This document shows positions 9,635 through 16,979 of a stretch of DNA of 64,000 bases, piece by piece; positions within the stretch are counted from its first letter, which is position 1, and each line of letters begins with the position of its first letter. The translations under genes and the position numbers were made by a program. The DNA lies in NCBI GenBank assembly GCA_964629885.1, contig CAZVRJ010000003.1:1-64000 (forward strand). Reading direction: 5' to 3'. The stretch comes from CAYWCV01 sp964629885 (GTDB lineage: Bacteria > Bacteroidota > Rhodothermia > Balneolales > CAYWCV01). The notes beneath the pieces are model-generated. The model was not told the origin of the DNA. It saw only the letters and a list, made by a program, of their open reading frames with translations, and did not search any database.

Positions 9635-9661
9635 CATCAATACATTCTCGTAATATTGATG
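9635..9661. promoter_or_regulatory. Inverted repeat between the vanX/metal operon and the lpxH-like gene
   Basis: CATCAATA at 9635-9642 is repeated as TATTGATG at 9654-9661, a perfect 8-bp dyad with an 11-base spacer. It sits in the divergent region, 49 bases (from its centre) before the plus-strand ATG at 9697 and 70 bases before the minus-strand ATG at 9578. An AT-rich palindrome here could be a metalloregulator operator, given the DtxR-type domain in the operon, but the sequence is not a recognisable Fur or MntR box. Confidence 0.4.
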
Positions 9662-9696
9662 TGATATACTATGCCAACCTGAACCAACTTCATAGT

Positions 9697-10521
9697 ATGC
9701 AAAAACGCAAAGTTGATGTGGTGGTCGTTTCGGATGTACATCTCGGAACTTATGGATGTCACGCAAAGGAGCTGCTGGAGTACCTAAACTCTGTCGAGCC
9801 TCAAACATTGGTGCTGAATGGCGACATCATCGACATTTGGAATTTCAGAAAGCACTACTGGCCCGACTCCCACATGGCGGTGATCAAGAGAATCATGGAG
9901 TTTGTGGCATCGGGTGTATCCGTCATCTATCTCACTGGGAATCACGACGAACTGATGCGTCGATTCTCCGGTCTGAAATTGGGCAATTTCCAACTCAGAG
10001 ACAGACTTGTGATCGAGCTTGACGGTCAAAAGTGCTGGATTTTTCACGGGGATGTGTTTGATGTGACCATGCGCCACTCGAAATGGCTTGCTCGGTTGGG
10101 TGCCGTGGGCTACGACATACTAATTTTAATCAACCGATTCGTGAACTTCCTTCTTGAGAAGGCTGGACGTGGAAAGATTTCGTTGTCGAAACGGATTAAA
10201 GATAGTGTGAAGTCAGCGATCAGTTTCGTGGACGATTTCGAACGCACGGCAACCGATCTTGCTATAGAAAATGGTTACAAATATGTGATTTGTGGTCATA
10301 TTCATAAGCCTCAGATTCGCAACTGTTCCAACGATATTGGAAGCTGCACCTATCTAAATTCCGGCGATTGGGTAGAAAACTTAACCGCGCTTGAGTACGC
10401 CAATTCGCAATGGAAACTGCACAGATACCAACAGGCAGTCGTTGTACCCCTTCACTTACATGCTGTTCAATCATCCAAAATGAATGAACATAGTCAAAAA
10501 CGTGAACTTGAAGTAGCTTAA
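9697..10521 (+). CDS. LpxH-like UDP-2,3-diacylglucosamine pyrophosphatase family metallophosphoesterase
   Basis: The product, 274 residues from the ATG at 9697, is a calcineurin-like metallophosphoesterase of the LpxH group (COG2908). Its metal-binding motifs appear in order: VVSDVHLGTYGC, LNGDIIDIWNFRKHYWP, TGNHDELMRRF, FHGDVFDV and VICGHIHKPQ. Characterised LpxH cleaves the pyrophosphate of UDP-2,3-diacylglucosamine in lipid A synthesis. Bacteroidota homologues of this subtype are commonly given that name but are less well proven. A GTG at 9661 in the same frame is possible, but it lies inside an inverted repeat and adds residues with no homology to the family. The stop is two bases before the next gene, a glycosyltransferase, so the two form an operon, probably for envelope lipids. 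Confidence 0.85.
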   Translation: MQKRKVDVVVVSDVHLGTYGCHAKELLEYLNSVEPQTLVLNGDIIDIWNFRKHYWPDSHMAVIKRIMEFVASGVSVIYLTGNHDELMRRFSGLKLGNFQLRDRLVIELDGQKCWIFHGDVFDVTMRHSKWLARLGAVGYDILILINRFVNFLLEKAGRGKISLSKRIKDSVKSAISFVDDFERTATDLAIENGYKYVICGHIHKPQIRNCSNDIGSCTYLNSGDWVENLTALEYANSQWKLHRYQQAVVVPLHLHAVQSSKMNEHSQKRELEVA

Positions 10522-10523
10522 CG

Positions 10524-11516
10524 ATGCGTATTTTATACGGTATTCAAGGCACTGGAAATGGCCATATTAGCAGAGCGAGGGAAATCATCCCTCACCTCAA
10601 AGAGTATTCGGATGTCGATATTCTAATCAGTGGCACCCAATCTGATGTGGTCATGAATCAAGCCATAAAATATCGATACACTGGCCTTGGGTACGCATTC
10701 GGGAAGCACGGTAGAATTGATATTGCGCGATCGGTATTACAAGCTAAACTCGGAAGGCTAGCTAGCGACATACGCAACATTCCTGTCAAGGACTACGATT
10801 TGGTGATCAGCGACTTTGAGCCCATATCGGCTTGGGCTGGCAAGCTGGCTGGCAAGCACGTCATAGCCATGAGCCATCAGGCATCCTTTTTGTCAGCTTT
10901 ATCGCCACGACCAGCAAAAAGAAATGCGTTTGCCGAAGGTATTTTTAAGCACTACGCTCCTTGTGATTCGGCCGTAGGATTTCATTTTAAGCGGTACGAC
11001 AATTTCATCCACAAACCGATCATACGAAGTGCCATTCGAGAGTTGACCCCAACCAGGAATGACCACATTACAGTGTATCTGCCAGCGTTTCATCACGATG
11101 CACTTATTGGCATCTTCCACCGACTACCTGAAATTCATTGGGATGTATTTTCAAAGCATGCGCAGGTCTGTTCAGAGTCGAGGAACGTGACCATACGCCC
11201 CATCGACGACACAATGTTCGTGAAAAGCTTGGAGTCATGCCAAGGTTTACTCACTGGAGCGGGATTTGAATCGCCTAGCGAAGCTTTGTTCCTTGGCAAA
11301 ATGTTGATGGTTGTGCCAATGAGTATGCAATACGAACAGCAGTGCAATGCAAAAGCGTTGCGCTTGATGGGCGTTCCGGTTCTGCCAACAATGAACGAGT
11401 ACGCTGTCGATCCCCTACGGAGATGGCTTAAAGACCAAGATTATATTCAGGTGCGGTACGAAGACCGCACCCGATTAATAATCGAAAGCATTCTGAAAAT
11501 GGAAGTTGCCGCTTAG
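10524..11516 (+). CDS. MJ1255-type glycosyltransferase-like protein (GT-B fold)
   Basis: The 330-residue sequence begins MRILYGIQGTGNGHISRARE, the glycine-rich N-terminal loop of GT-B transferases related to UDP-glucuronosyl and MurG-like enzymes. It matches the conserved family first described as MJ1255/VC2487. The C-terminal half contains CQGLLTGAGFESPSEALFLGKMLMVVPM, the nucleotide-sugar binding segment of such enzymes. The acceptor is unknown. Linkage to an LpxH-like gene two bases upstream suggests a glycolipid or lipid A-related role. No signal peptide is present, so it acts on the cytoplasmic side. The stop overlaps the tail of the convergent CoA-transferase gene by four bases, leaving no room for a dedicated terminator. 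Confidence 0.8.
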   Translation: MRILYGIQGTGNGHISRAREIIPHLKEYSDVDILISGTQSDVVMNQAIKYRYTGLGYAFGKHGRIDIARSVLQAKLGRLASDIRNIPVKDYDLVISDFEPISAWAGKLAGKHVIAMSHQASFLSALSPRPAKRNAFAEGIFKHYAPCDSAVGFHFKRYDNFIHKPIIRSAIRELTPTRNDHITVYLPAFHHDALIGIFHRLPEIHWDVFSKHAQVCSESRNVTIRPIDDTMFVKSLESCQGLLTGAGFESPSEALFLGKMLMVVPMSMQYEQQCNAKALRLMGVPVLPTMNEYAVDPLRRWLKDQDYIQVRYEDRTRLIIESILKMEVAA

Positions 11517-12781
11517 CCGAAGCGCTTGTGTGCTTCACGCTCTAGATCCTCACGGTGGTCAGGGTGTGCAAGACCAATCAGTTCATATGCACGCTGCCGC
11601 ATATTTTTGCCATATAGGTTCGCAACACCGAACTCGGTAACAACATAGTGCATGTGCGCCCGAGTGGTTACTACACCAGCTCCTTGCTTTAGGAAAGGTA
11701 CGAGTCGCGAGATGCCCTTAGTTGTTGTCGATGGCATGGCGATGATAGGTTTTCCACCTTCAGAAAGCGAAGCACCGCGGATGAAATCCATCTGTCCACC
11801 AACACCGGAGTACTGCATCATACCAATACTATCGGCGCACACTTGGCCGGTAAGATCTATTTCGATCGCGCTGTTGATTGAAGTAACCTTTGGGTTCCGC
11901 CGAATCACCGCTGTATCGTTTACATAAGCGATATCCAGCATAGCCACCAGTGGATTATCATCTATGAAGTCGTAGAGTTTCCGATTGCCCATTACAAATC
12001 CGGCCACAATCTTGCCAGGGTGCACACGCTTATCTTCGCCCGTAACAACGCCTCTTTCAACAAGGTCGATGAGACCGTTCGAAAACATTTCTGTGTGAAT
12101 GCCAAGACGCTTGTGATTTCCCAAGCATCCAAGAACGGCATCTGGAATGGCACCAATACCCATCTGAAGGGTTGCACCATCTTCAATTAAAGAGGCCACA
12201 TTGAGGCCAATTTGAAGTTCGATTTCATTAGCCGGTGGATTCTCAAACAAATGCAACTGGTCGTCGCTCTCTATCATTGCGTGAAACACGTCGGCATGGA
12301 TGAGTCCGTCGCCATGGGTTCGCGGCATGTTTGGATTAACTTGCGCAATAACATAACGCGCTTTTTGAACAGCAGCACGGCTAACGTCGACCGAAACCCC
12401 TAAGCTGCAGAACCCGTGCTTATCGGGTGGCGATACCTGGACCAAAGCCACATCGAGGGGCAGGATATTGCGACGGAAAAGTGCAGGGACCTCACTTAAA
12501 AAAATCGGGACGTAATCGGCGCGCCCTTCAGCTAGTGCCTTGCGGACATTCGAGCCCACAAAGAAAGCATTAACTCGGAAATTCTCCGAGTATTCAGGTT
12601 TGGCATAGGGTGCTTCACCTTCGGTGTGAAGGTGAACAATTTCTACATTTCTTAGCTCGGAGGCACGGCGTACCATGGCCTCGATGAGCAAGCGGGGAGC
12701 AGCAGCCACGCTGTGGATGAACACGCGATTGCCACTTGCAATCACGGATACGGCTTCATCTGCCGTTACATATTTATACAT
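11513..12781 (-). CDS. Acetyl-CoA hydrolase/transferase family protein (4-hydroxybutyrate CoA-transferase-like)
   Basis: The 422-residue protein belongs to the Cat1/Cat2/Ach1 CoA-transferase superfamily. It has the two-domain layout with DVALVQVSPPDKHGFCSLG near the middle of the first domain, GATLQMGIGAIPDAVLGCL, and the catalytic glutamate motif GIHTEMFSNGLIDL. Its C-terminus carries FGVANLYGKNMRQRAYELIGLAHPD, typical of the family. It moves CoA between acetyl-CoA and short acids such as acetate, butyrate, 4-hydroxybutyrate or succinate. Length fits the 4-hydroxybutyrate/butyrate group better than the longer succinyl-CoA:acetate enzymes. It is cytosolic. It follows the NhaC antiporter gene by 49 bases on the same strand and may be co-transcribed. 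The exact substrate cannot be told from sequence. Confidence 0.88.
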   Translation of the reverse strand: MYKYVTADEAVSVIASGNRVFIHSVAAAPRLLIEAMVRRASELRNVEIVHLHTEGEAPYAKPEYSENFRVNAFFVGSNVRKALAEGRADYVPIFLSEVPALFRRNILPLDVALVQVSPPDKHGFCSLGVSVDVSRAAVQKARYVIAQVNPNMPRTHGDGLIHADVFHAMIESDDQLHLFENPPANEIELQIGLNVASLIEDGATLQMGIGAIPDAVLGCLGNHKRLGIHTEMFSNGLIDLVERGVVTGEDKRVHPGKIVAGFVMGNRKLYDFIDDNPLVAMLDIAYVNDTAVIRRNPKVTSINSAIEIDLTGQVCADSIGMMQYSGVGGQMDFIRGASLSEGGKPIIAMPSTTTKGISRLVPFLKQGAGVVTTRAHMHYVVTEFGVANLYGKNMRQRAYELIGLAHPDHREDLEREAHKRFG

Positions 12782-12794
12782 AACCTATGAGATA

Positions 12795-12822
12795 ATATTG
12801 ATGAAAGTGCTTCCTTCAATAT
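12795..12822. other. Small inverted repeat between nhaC-like and CoA-transferase genes
   Basis: ATATTGA at 12795-12801 pairs with TCAATAT at 12816-12822 around 14 bases. There is no T-run on the minus strand, the direction of both flanking genes, so it does not look like a Rho-independent terminator. It may be an mRNA hairpin between the two genes or chance in AT-rich DNA. Confidence 0.25.
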
Positions 12823-12830
12823 CAGGATTT

Positions 12831-14573
12831 TTACGCTTCCGTGTAGTGTTCTGGCTCCACTCTACGCCCAAAATACCATACAACTAATGCCAAAAGACTC
12901 ACAGAAATTGCGTAGATCACCCAAATGTTGAAACCGATCACTGTGACCATAATTCCGGCCAATATGCTCACTAAACCCACAACCATGGCATATGGTAGCT
13001 GAGTGCGTACGTGCTCAATGTGATCGCATTGGCTTGCGATAGAACTCAAGATGGTTGTATCGGATATTGGCGAGCAATGGTCTCCCCAAACAGCACCGGC
13101 AAGAACAGAACTGACGCTATCGAAAATCAATAGGTTAATCAACGCCTCATCGTAGCCAGCATTCATACCGAGATTCCACACCAGAGGGATTACTAGCGGC
13201 ATCAGAATTCCCATGGTTCCCCAACTTGTTCCTGTAGCAAAACTCGTGAGTCCAGCCAGTATAAACACGATGACAGGAACCCACAATGGGTTGAGTACAT
13301 CCCCAAATACACTGATGAGATATCCTGCAGTATTCAGATCCTGTGTGATCTTACTGAGCGACCAAGCCAATACCAATATGATCAATCCGTCGAACATAAC
13401 GTGCATACCATTGAGCATGCCTTTGGCGGTTTCCTCAAAATCAAGAAGCTTTCCAAAGTAGGTCATCCCAATAGCGATCACCATTGCCCCTAAAGATCCC
13501 CATACTAACGCAGCATACGAGTTGGCTGAACCGACAATTTCCATAACGGTTGTGCCTTCACCAGTAATGTACAAACCGAGTATCGTTCCAAAAACAAGCA
13601 CTAGAATGGGTATCAGGGCAAACAGCCAATGAGATCTTTTCGCACTGAGTTCAGTTTCGCGGGCGATTTCGTGGTAGACTTTATACTTGTCTAGACTAGG
13701 GTCGTGCTTCGCCTTCATCAATGTGATGCGGGCATGTAGCATTGGACCAAAATCACGACCCGAAACAGCAATCATGAACACAAAAGCGATAGTGAGCCAA
13801 GCATAAAAATTGTACGGCAATGAGTACAAAAACACCGAGTATGCTGGAATGTTGAAACCTTCTATTCCAGCTTCCGCGTCGGCAATGTAGGCTATCATCG
13901 CGCCAATCCAAGTGCTGATGATGGCAACAGTCGCAACGGGAGCAGCCGTTGAATCAACTAAGTAGGCCAATTTTGCCCTTGTGATCCGAAGTTTGTCGGC
14001 AATTGGACGCATCGTGTTGCCGACAATCATGGTGTTGGCGTAATCATCGAAGAAGACCACGAAACCCAGCAAGACCGTCATCACTTGACCCTGAATTCTG
14101 TTTTTGACAAACCGGAGCATCAAGTCGATGATCCCTCGGGTACCACCATTAGCCGAAATAATCCCGATCATTCCACCGATGAGCAAACTGAACATCATGA
14201 TCGACATGTGGTCTTCGTCGGCGGCGGCTGGAACGATGTACATATTCATCGTATAGAAGAAGCTGCTGAAAATGCTGGTGACTCCACCACCCCCTACTAA
14301 AAAAGCACCCAGCCAAATGCTCACAAAAAGGGCGACTAATACCTGTCTGAACACGAGTGCCAGTATAATTGCCACTACTGGAGGCAAAATACTCTTCCAC
14401 GATACATTTTCGGTGATGCTCTCGAGACCTGTGGTTATCGGAGCATCGACTGTGCTCATTGTCTGTACACTGTCAGTTACTGCCGTAACACTATCTGGTT
14501 GCACCTGCACAAAACCTGACAAGGCCACCAAAATGAGCATCAATGGAAGAAACCACTTCCGTTTAGTAAGCAT
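12831..14573 (-). CDS. NhaC-family Na+/H+ antiporter
   Basis: The 580-residue polytopic membrane protein matches the NhaC-type antiporter family. The most diagnostic stretch is FFDDYANTMIVGNTMRPIAD followed by RAKLAYLVDSTAAPVATVA, and near the C-terminus FATGTSWGTMGILMPLVIPL and WGDHCSPISDTTILSS. Family members exchange cytoplasmic Na+ for H+ (some exchange malate/lactate). It is longer than a typical family member because an extra N-terminal segment precedes the first core helix. Residues 1-22 look like a signal peptide or extra helix, and about 35 polar Thr/Ser/Val-rich residues follow. The ATG is the first start in frame. The start codon is embedded in a 10-bp inverted repeat described separately. 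It lies between gltX upstream and a CoA-transferase downstream on the same strand. Confidence 0.9.
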   Translation of the reverse strand: MLTKRKWFLPLMLILVALSGFVQVQPDSVTAVTDSVQTMSTVDAPITTGLESITENVSWKSILPPVVAIILALVFRQVLVALFVSIWLGAFLVGGGGVTSIFSSFFYTMNMYIVPAAADEDHMSIMMFSLLIGGMIGIISANGGTRGIIDLMLRFVKNRIQGQVMTVLLGFVVFFDDYANTMIVGNTMRPIADKLRITRAKLAYLVDSTAAPVATVAIISTWIGAMIAYIADAEAGIEGFNIPAYSVFLYSLPYNFYAWLTIAFVFMIAVSGRDFGPMLHARITLMKAKHDPSLDKYKVYHEIARETELSAKRSHWLFALIPILVLVFGTILGLYITGEGTTVMEIVGSANSYAALVWGSLGAMVIAIGMTYFGKLLDFEETAKGMLNGMHVMFDGLIILVLAWSLSKITQDLNTAGYLISVFGDVLNPLWVPVIVFILAGLTSFATGTSWGTMGILMPLVIPLVWNLGMNAGYDEALINLLIFDSVSSVLAGAVWGDHCSPISDTTILSSIASQCDHIEHVRTQLPYAMVVGLVSILAGIMVTVIGFNIWVIYAISVSLLALVVWYFGRRVEPEHYTEA

Positions 14574-14630
14574 ACGTCGTTCGTAAAAATTGATTTAGTA
14601 GCGAATATACGACGTATGGATGATCTGCAA
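14571..14630 (-). promoter_or_regulatory. nhaC-like leader: candidate promoter and start-codon inverted repeat
   Basis: On the minus strand TTG (14630-14628), an 18-base spacer and TATATTCG (14609-14602) resemble the Bacteroidota TTTG/TAnnTTTG promoter with one mismatch. CATACGTCGT (plus strand 14571-14580) is repeated inverted as ACGACGTATG (14609-14618), a perfect 10-bp dyad with 28 bases between the arms. The CAT of the first arm is the complement of the nhaC-like ATG. If transcripts begin upstream of 14618, the RNA hairpin would bury the start codon. If they begin near 14595, as this promoter predicts, the dyad is better explained as a DNA operator flanking the transcription start. Confidence 0.45.
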
Positions 14631-14699
14631 TCGAAGGCAGAAAATCAACAAATACCGAAACGGATTAGCCTTAAATGAAATTACTACAACAGGATGCTG

Positions 14700-16190
14700 T
14701 CAAGATGCCAATTTATTCAAAGCATTTTTGACACGCGAAACGGTTTCATCCTTGCCGAGAAGCGCGATAGTATGGAAAAGATCCGGACCAGTAGATCCGC
14801 CGGTGATGGCAACCCGGAGTGGTAAAGCCAGTTTGCCAAACCCTAGCCCACGCGACTCTAGAAACTCGGAACTAGCCGATTTTAGATCGTCGTGATTCCA
14901 TTTTGCATCCTCAAATCCGACAACTAGCTCTATCCAAGCGCTGATGATCTCTGGCGTCTCAGGTTTCCAAGCTTTATTGATTGCTTTTTCATCGTAGCTC
15001 TGTGGAGCCTTGAAGAAAACCTCGGCCTCTACAACAAAATCCTGCACTCGTTGCAGCCTTTCACTAACCTGACTATAAACTTGTGCGAGTCGGTCGTCGC
15101 TAACATGATGGCCTTCCGATTCAACGACCTGACGAATGCGGGGCAAAATTACCTCGGTAGGAAGAGCACGAAGGTAGTGCTCGTTGTACCAGAGCAATTT
15201 CTGATAGTTGAAAATCGCGCCACTTTTGCTGACACGATCTAGGCTAAACTCAGATATCATTTCATCGAGTGTCATAATTTCGCGGTCCTCACCGGGACTC
15301 CATCCCAAATACGCCAAAAAGTTGACAAGTGCCCCTGGCTCGTAGTCGCCATCGACGTAGTCGCGAACATTTACAGGTAGCCCAAGCTCATCTGCTTTGC
15401 GCTTCGACAACTTTCCACCAGCAGGCGACATAATGAGCGGTAGGTGAGCCATCTTTGGAGCCTCCCATCCTAAGTACTGATACAATAGGATGTGCTTAGG
15501 CGCGCTGCTGAGCCATTCTTCGCCACGAATAACATGGGTGACCTCCATGATGTGGTCGTCCACAACATTCGCTAAGTGGTACGTAGGCAACCCATCCGAT
15601 TTCATGAGTACCTGATCGTCCAACCCTTGGCTTTCGAAAGAAACCCATCCACGAATTTCGTCGAAGAAGCGGATGGTCTCACGGCGGGGCACTTTTAGCC
15701 TGATAACATACTCATCACCGGCATCGAGACGTCTAGTTACCTCTTCTTTTGGCAAGGTGAGGCTGTTCGTCATCGACATACGGGTTATTGCATCATACTT
15801 CGGTGATGGATTTCCCGACTTTTGAAGGCGCTCACGCATTTCGTCGAGTTGTTCAACGCTATCGAAAGCGTAGTAAGCCTGATCTTGCGATACCAGTTGC
15901 TCTGCATATTGACGATACACAAGAGAGCGCTCACTCTGCCGATACGGACCAAATCCACCATCCTTACCCGGTCCTTCGTCATAATCTAAACCAGCCCAGC
16001 GCAGCGAACGGATGATATCTTCTTCGGCACCCTCCACAAAGCGATTCTGATCCGTATCTTCGATGCGTAGGATAAAAACTCCGTTGTGCTTTCGTGCATA
16101 CAAATAGTTGTATAAAGCCGTGCGGAGACCTCCAATGTGAAGGAGTCCGGTCGGTGATGGGGCAAAACGTACGCGAACCTGATCGCTCAT
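14700..16190 (-). CDS. gltX: Glutamyl-tRNA synthetase
   Basis: The 496-residue class I aminoacyl-tRNA synthetase joins glutamate to tRNA-Glu in the cytoplasm. The HIGH signature is HIGG at residues 18-21 in FAPSPTGLLHIGGLRTALYN, and the KMSKS loop is KLSKR at residues 260-264. Between them are the glutamate-binding segment (FILRIEDTDQNRF) and ADVVDDHxM-type residues (HLANVVDDHIMEVTHVIRGE). The C-terminal anticodon-binding domain is of normal length. Nothing suggests a GluQ or shortened variant. It is divergent from the wbqC-like gene, with 76 bases between the two start codons, and is followed on the same strand by the antiporter gene after 126 bases. Confidence 0.97.
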   Translation of the reverse strand: MSDQVRVRFAPSPTGLLHIGGLRTALYNYLYARKHNGVFILRIEDTDQNRFVEGAEEDIIRSLRWAGLDYDEGPGKDGGFGPYRQSERSLVYRQYAEQLVSQDQAYYAFDSVEQLDEMRERLQKSGNPSPKYDAITRMSMTNSLTLPKEEVTRRLDAGDEYVIRLKVPRRETIRFFDEIRGWVSFESQGLDDQVLMKSDGLPTYHLANVVDDHIMEVTHVIRGEEWLSSAPKHILLYQYLGWEAPKMAHLPLIMSPAGGKLSKRKADELGLPVNVRDYVDGDYEPGALVNFLAYLGWSPGEDREIMTLDEMISEFSLDRVSKSGAIFNYQKLLWYNEHYLRALPTEVILPRIRQVVESEGHHVSDDRLAQVYSQVSERLQRVQDFVVEAEVFFKAPQSYDEKAINKAWKPETPEIISAWIELVVGFEDAKWNHDDLKSASSEFLESRGLGFGKLALPLRVAITGGSTGPDLFHTIALLGKDETVSRVKNALNKLAS

Positions 16191-16266
16191 GCCTTGGGCG
16201 CCTTTCTGTGGGGGATGAAATCAAAAATCGTTTAGAACGGTTAAAATACGCAGATTTGGCCCCATT

Positions 16267-16911
16267 ATGAAACTTGCACTTCTGTTGCCCGGGCTGGTAC
16301 CTGACCTACGGTGGTTCTATGCCGCTGCCACGGCCGATATTGTTGTACTCAACGACCTAAGTCCTTGGTCACGAAAAAGCAGAGTCCATCGGTATCAAAT
16401 ACGTACGCCACAGGGCACACAATGGCTAAACATACCTGTCCTAAAAATTGACCATCAGCCATTAAATGAGGCCCATTTTGAGGATGGGACAAAATGGTCG
16501 CACGAACATCTACGAACCCTTCAGATGAACTACCGAAACAGTCTGTTCTTCGATTTCTTAGAGGCCGAGGTTGAATCTGTGTTCCAAAAGGCAGCCGTCA
16601 GAAAAACTCTAGTCGATGCCTGCATGATAACCACTGAGCTATGGGCCAAACTGCTAGAAATCGAGCCACAGTTCAAATTCGCTTCACAATTACCCGAATG
16701 GGATTCGGATCCCGACATTTTGGCACAAAAAATGGGTGCAACCGAATTGATTATGGAGTACAACAGCCGCCATTATCAACGTCAGCCTGTTCGCACACCG
16801 ATAATAGAAATGCCGCATCCGGAGTATAAACAGCACTTTGGCGGCTTTTTCCCCGAATGCGGCATCATAGACTACATCTTCAGCAAAGGAATCGGACCAC
16901 TGCCACGATGA
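16267..16911 (+). CDS. WbqC-like family protein
   Basis: The 214-residue soluble protein matches the WbqC-like family. The N-terminus runs LLLPGLVPDLRWFYAAATAD and VLNDLSPWSRKSRVHRYQIR, and then comes TPQGTQWLNIPVL, the family's most conserved core. Proteins of this family are found beside O-antigen and surface glycan loci and are often considered to be transferases or aminotransfer-type enzymes, but no activity is firmly established. No signal peptide or membrane segment is visible. It stands alone here, divergent from gltX and convergent with the M14 peptidase, so context does not help. It is single-copy housekeeping-like in many Bacteroidota, and a role in polysaccharide synthesis is inference only. 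Confidence 0.78.
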   Translation: MKLALLLPGLVPDLRWFYAAATADIVVLNDLSPWSRKSRVHRYQIRTPQGTQWLNIPVLKIDHQPLNEAHFEDGTKWSHEHLRTLQMNYRNSLFFDFLEAEVESVFQKAAVRKTLVDACMITTELWAKLLEIEPQFKFASQLPEWDSDPDILAQKMGATELIMEYNSRHYQRQPVRTPIIEMPHPEYKQHFGGFFPECGIIDYIFSKGIGPLPR

Positions 16912-16917
16912 TTTGAC

Positions 16918-16956
16918 CGCTGATCAACCAGATCTGTTTGATCTTAAAGATCAGCG
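16918..16956. terminator. Inverted repeat in the convergent gap, possible weak bidirectional terminator
   Basis: CGCTGATC (16918-16925) and GATCAGCG (16949-16956) form a perfect 8-bp stem with a 23-base loop. It lies between the convergent wbqC-like and M14 peptidase genes. Neither side has a T-run, so intrinsic termination is uncertain. Confidence 0.3.
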
Positions 16957-16979
16957 CTCCAATATCTTGATGTACGGTC

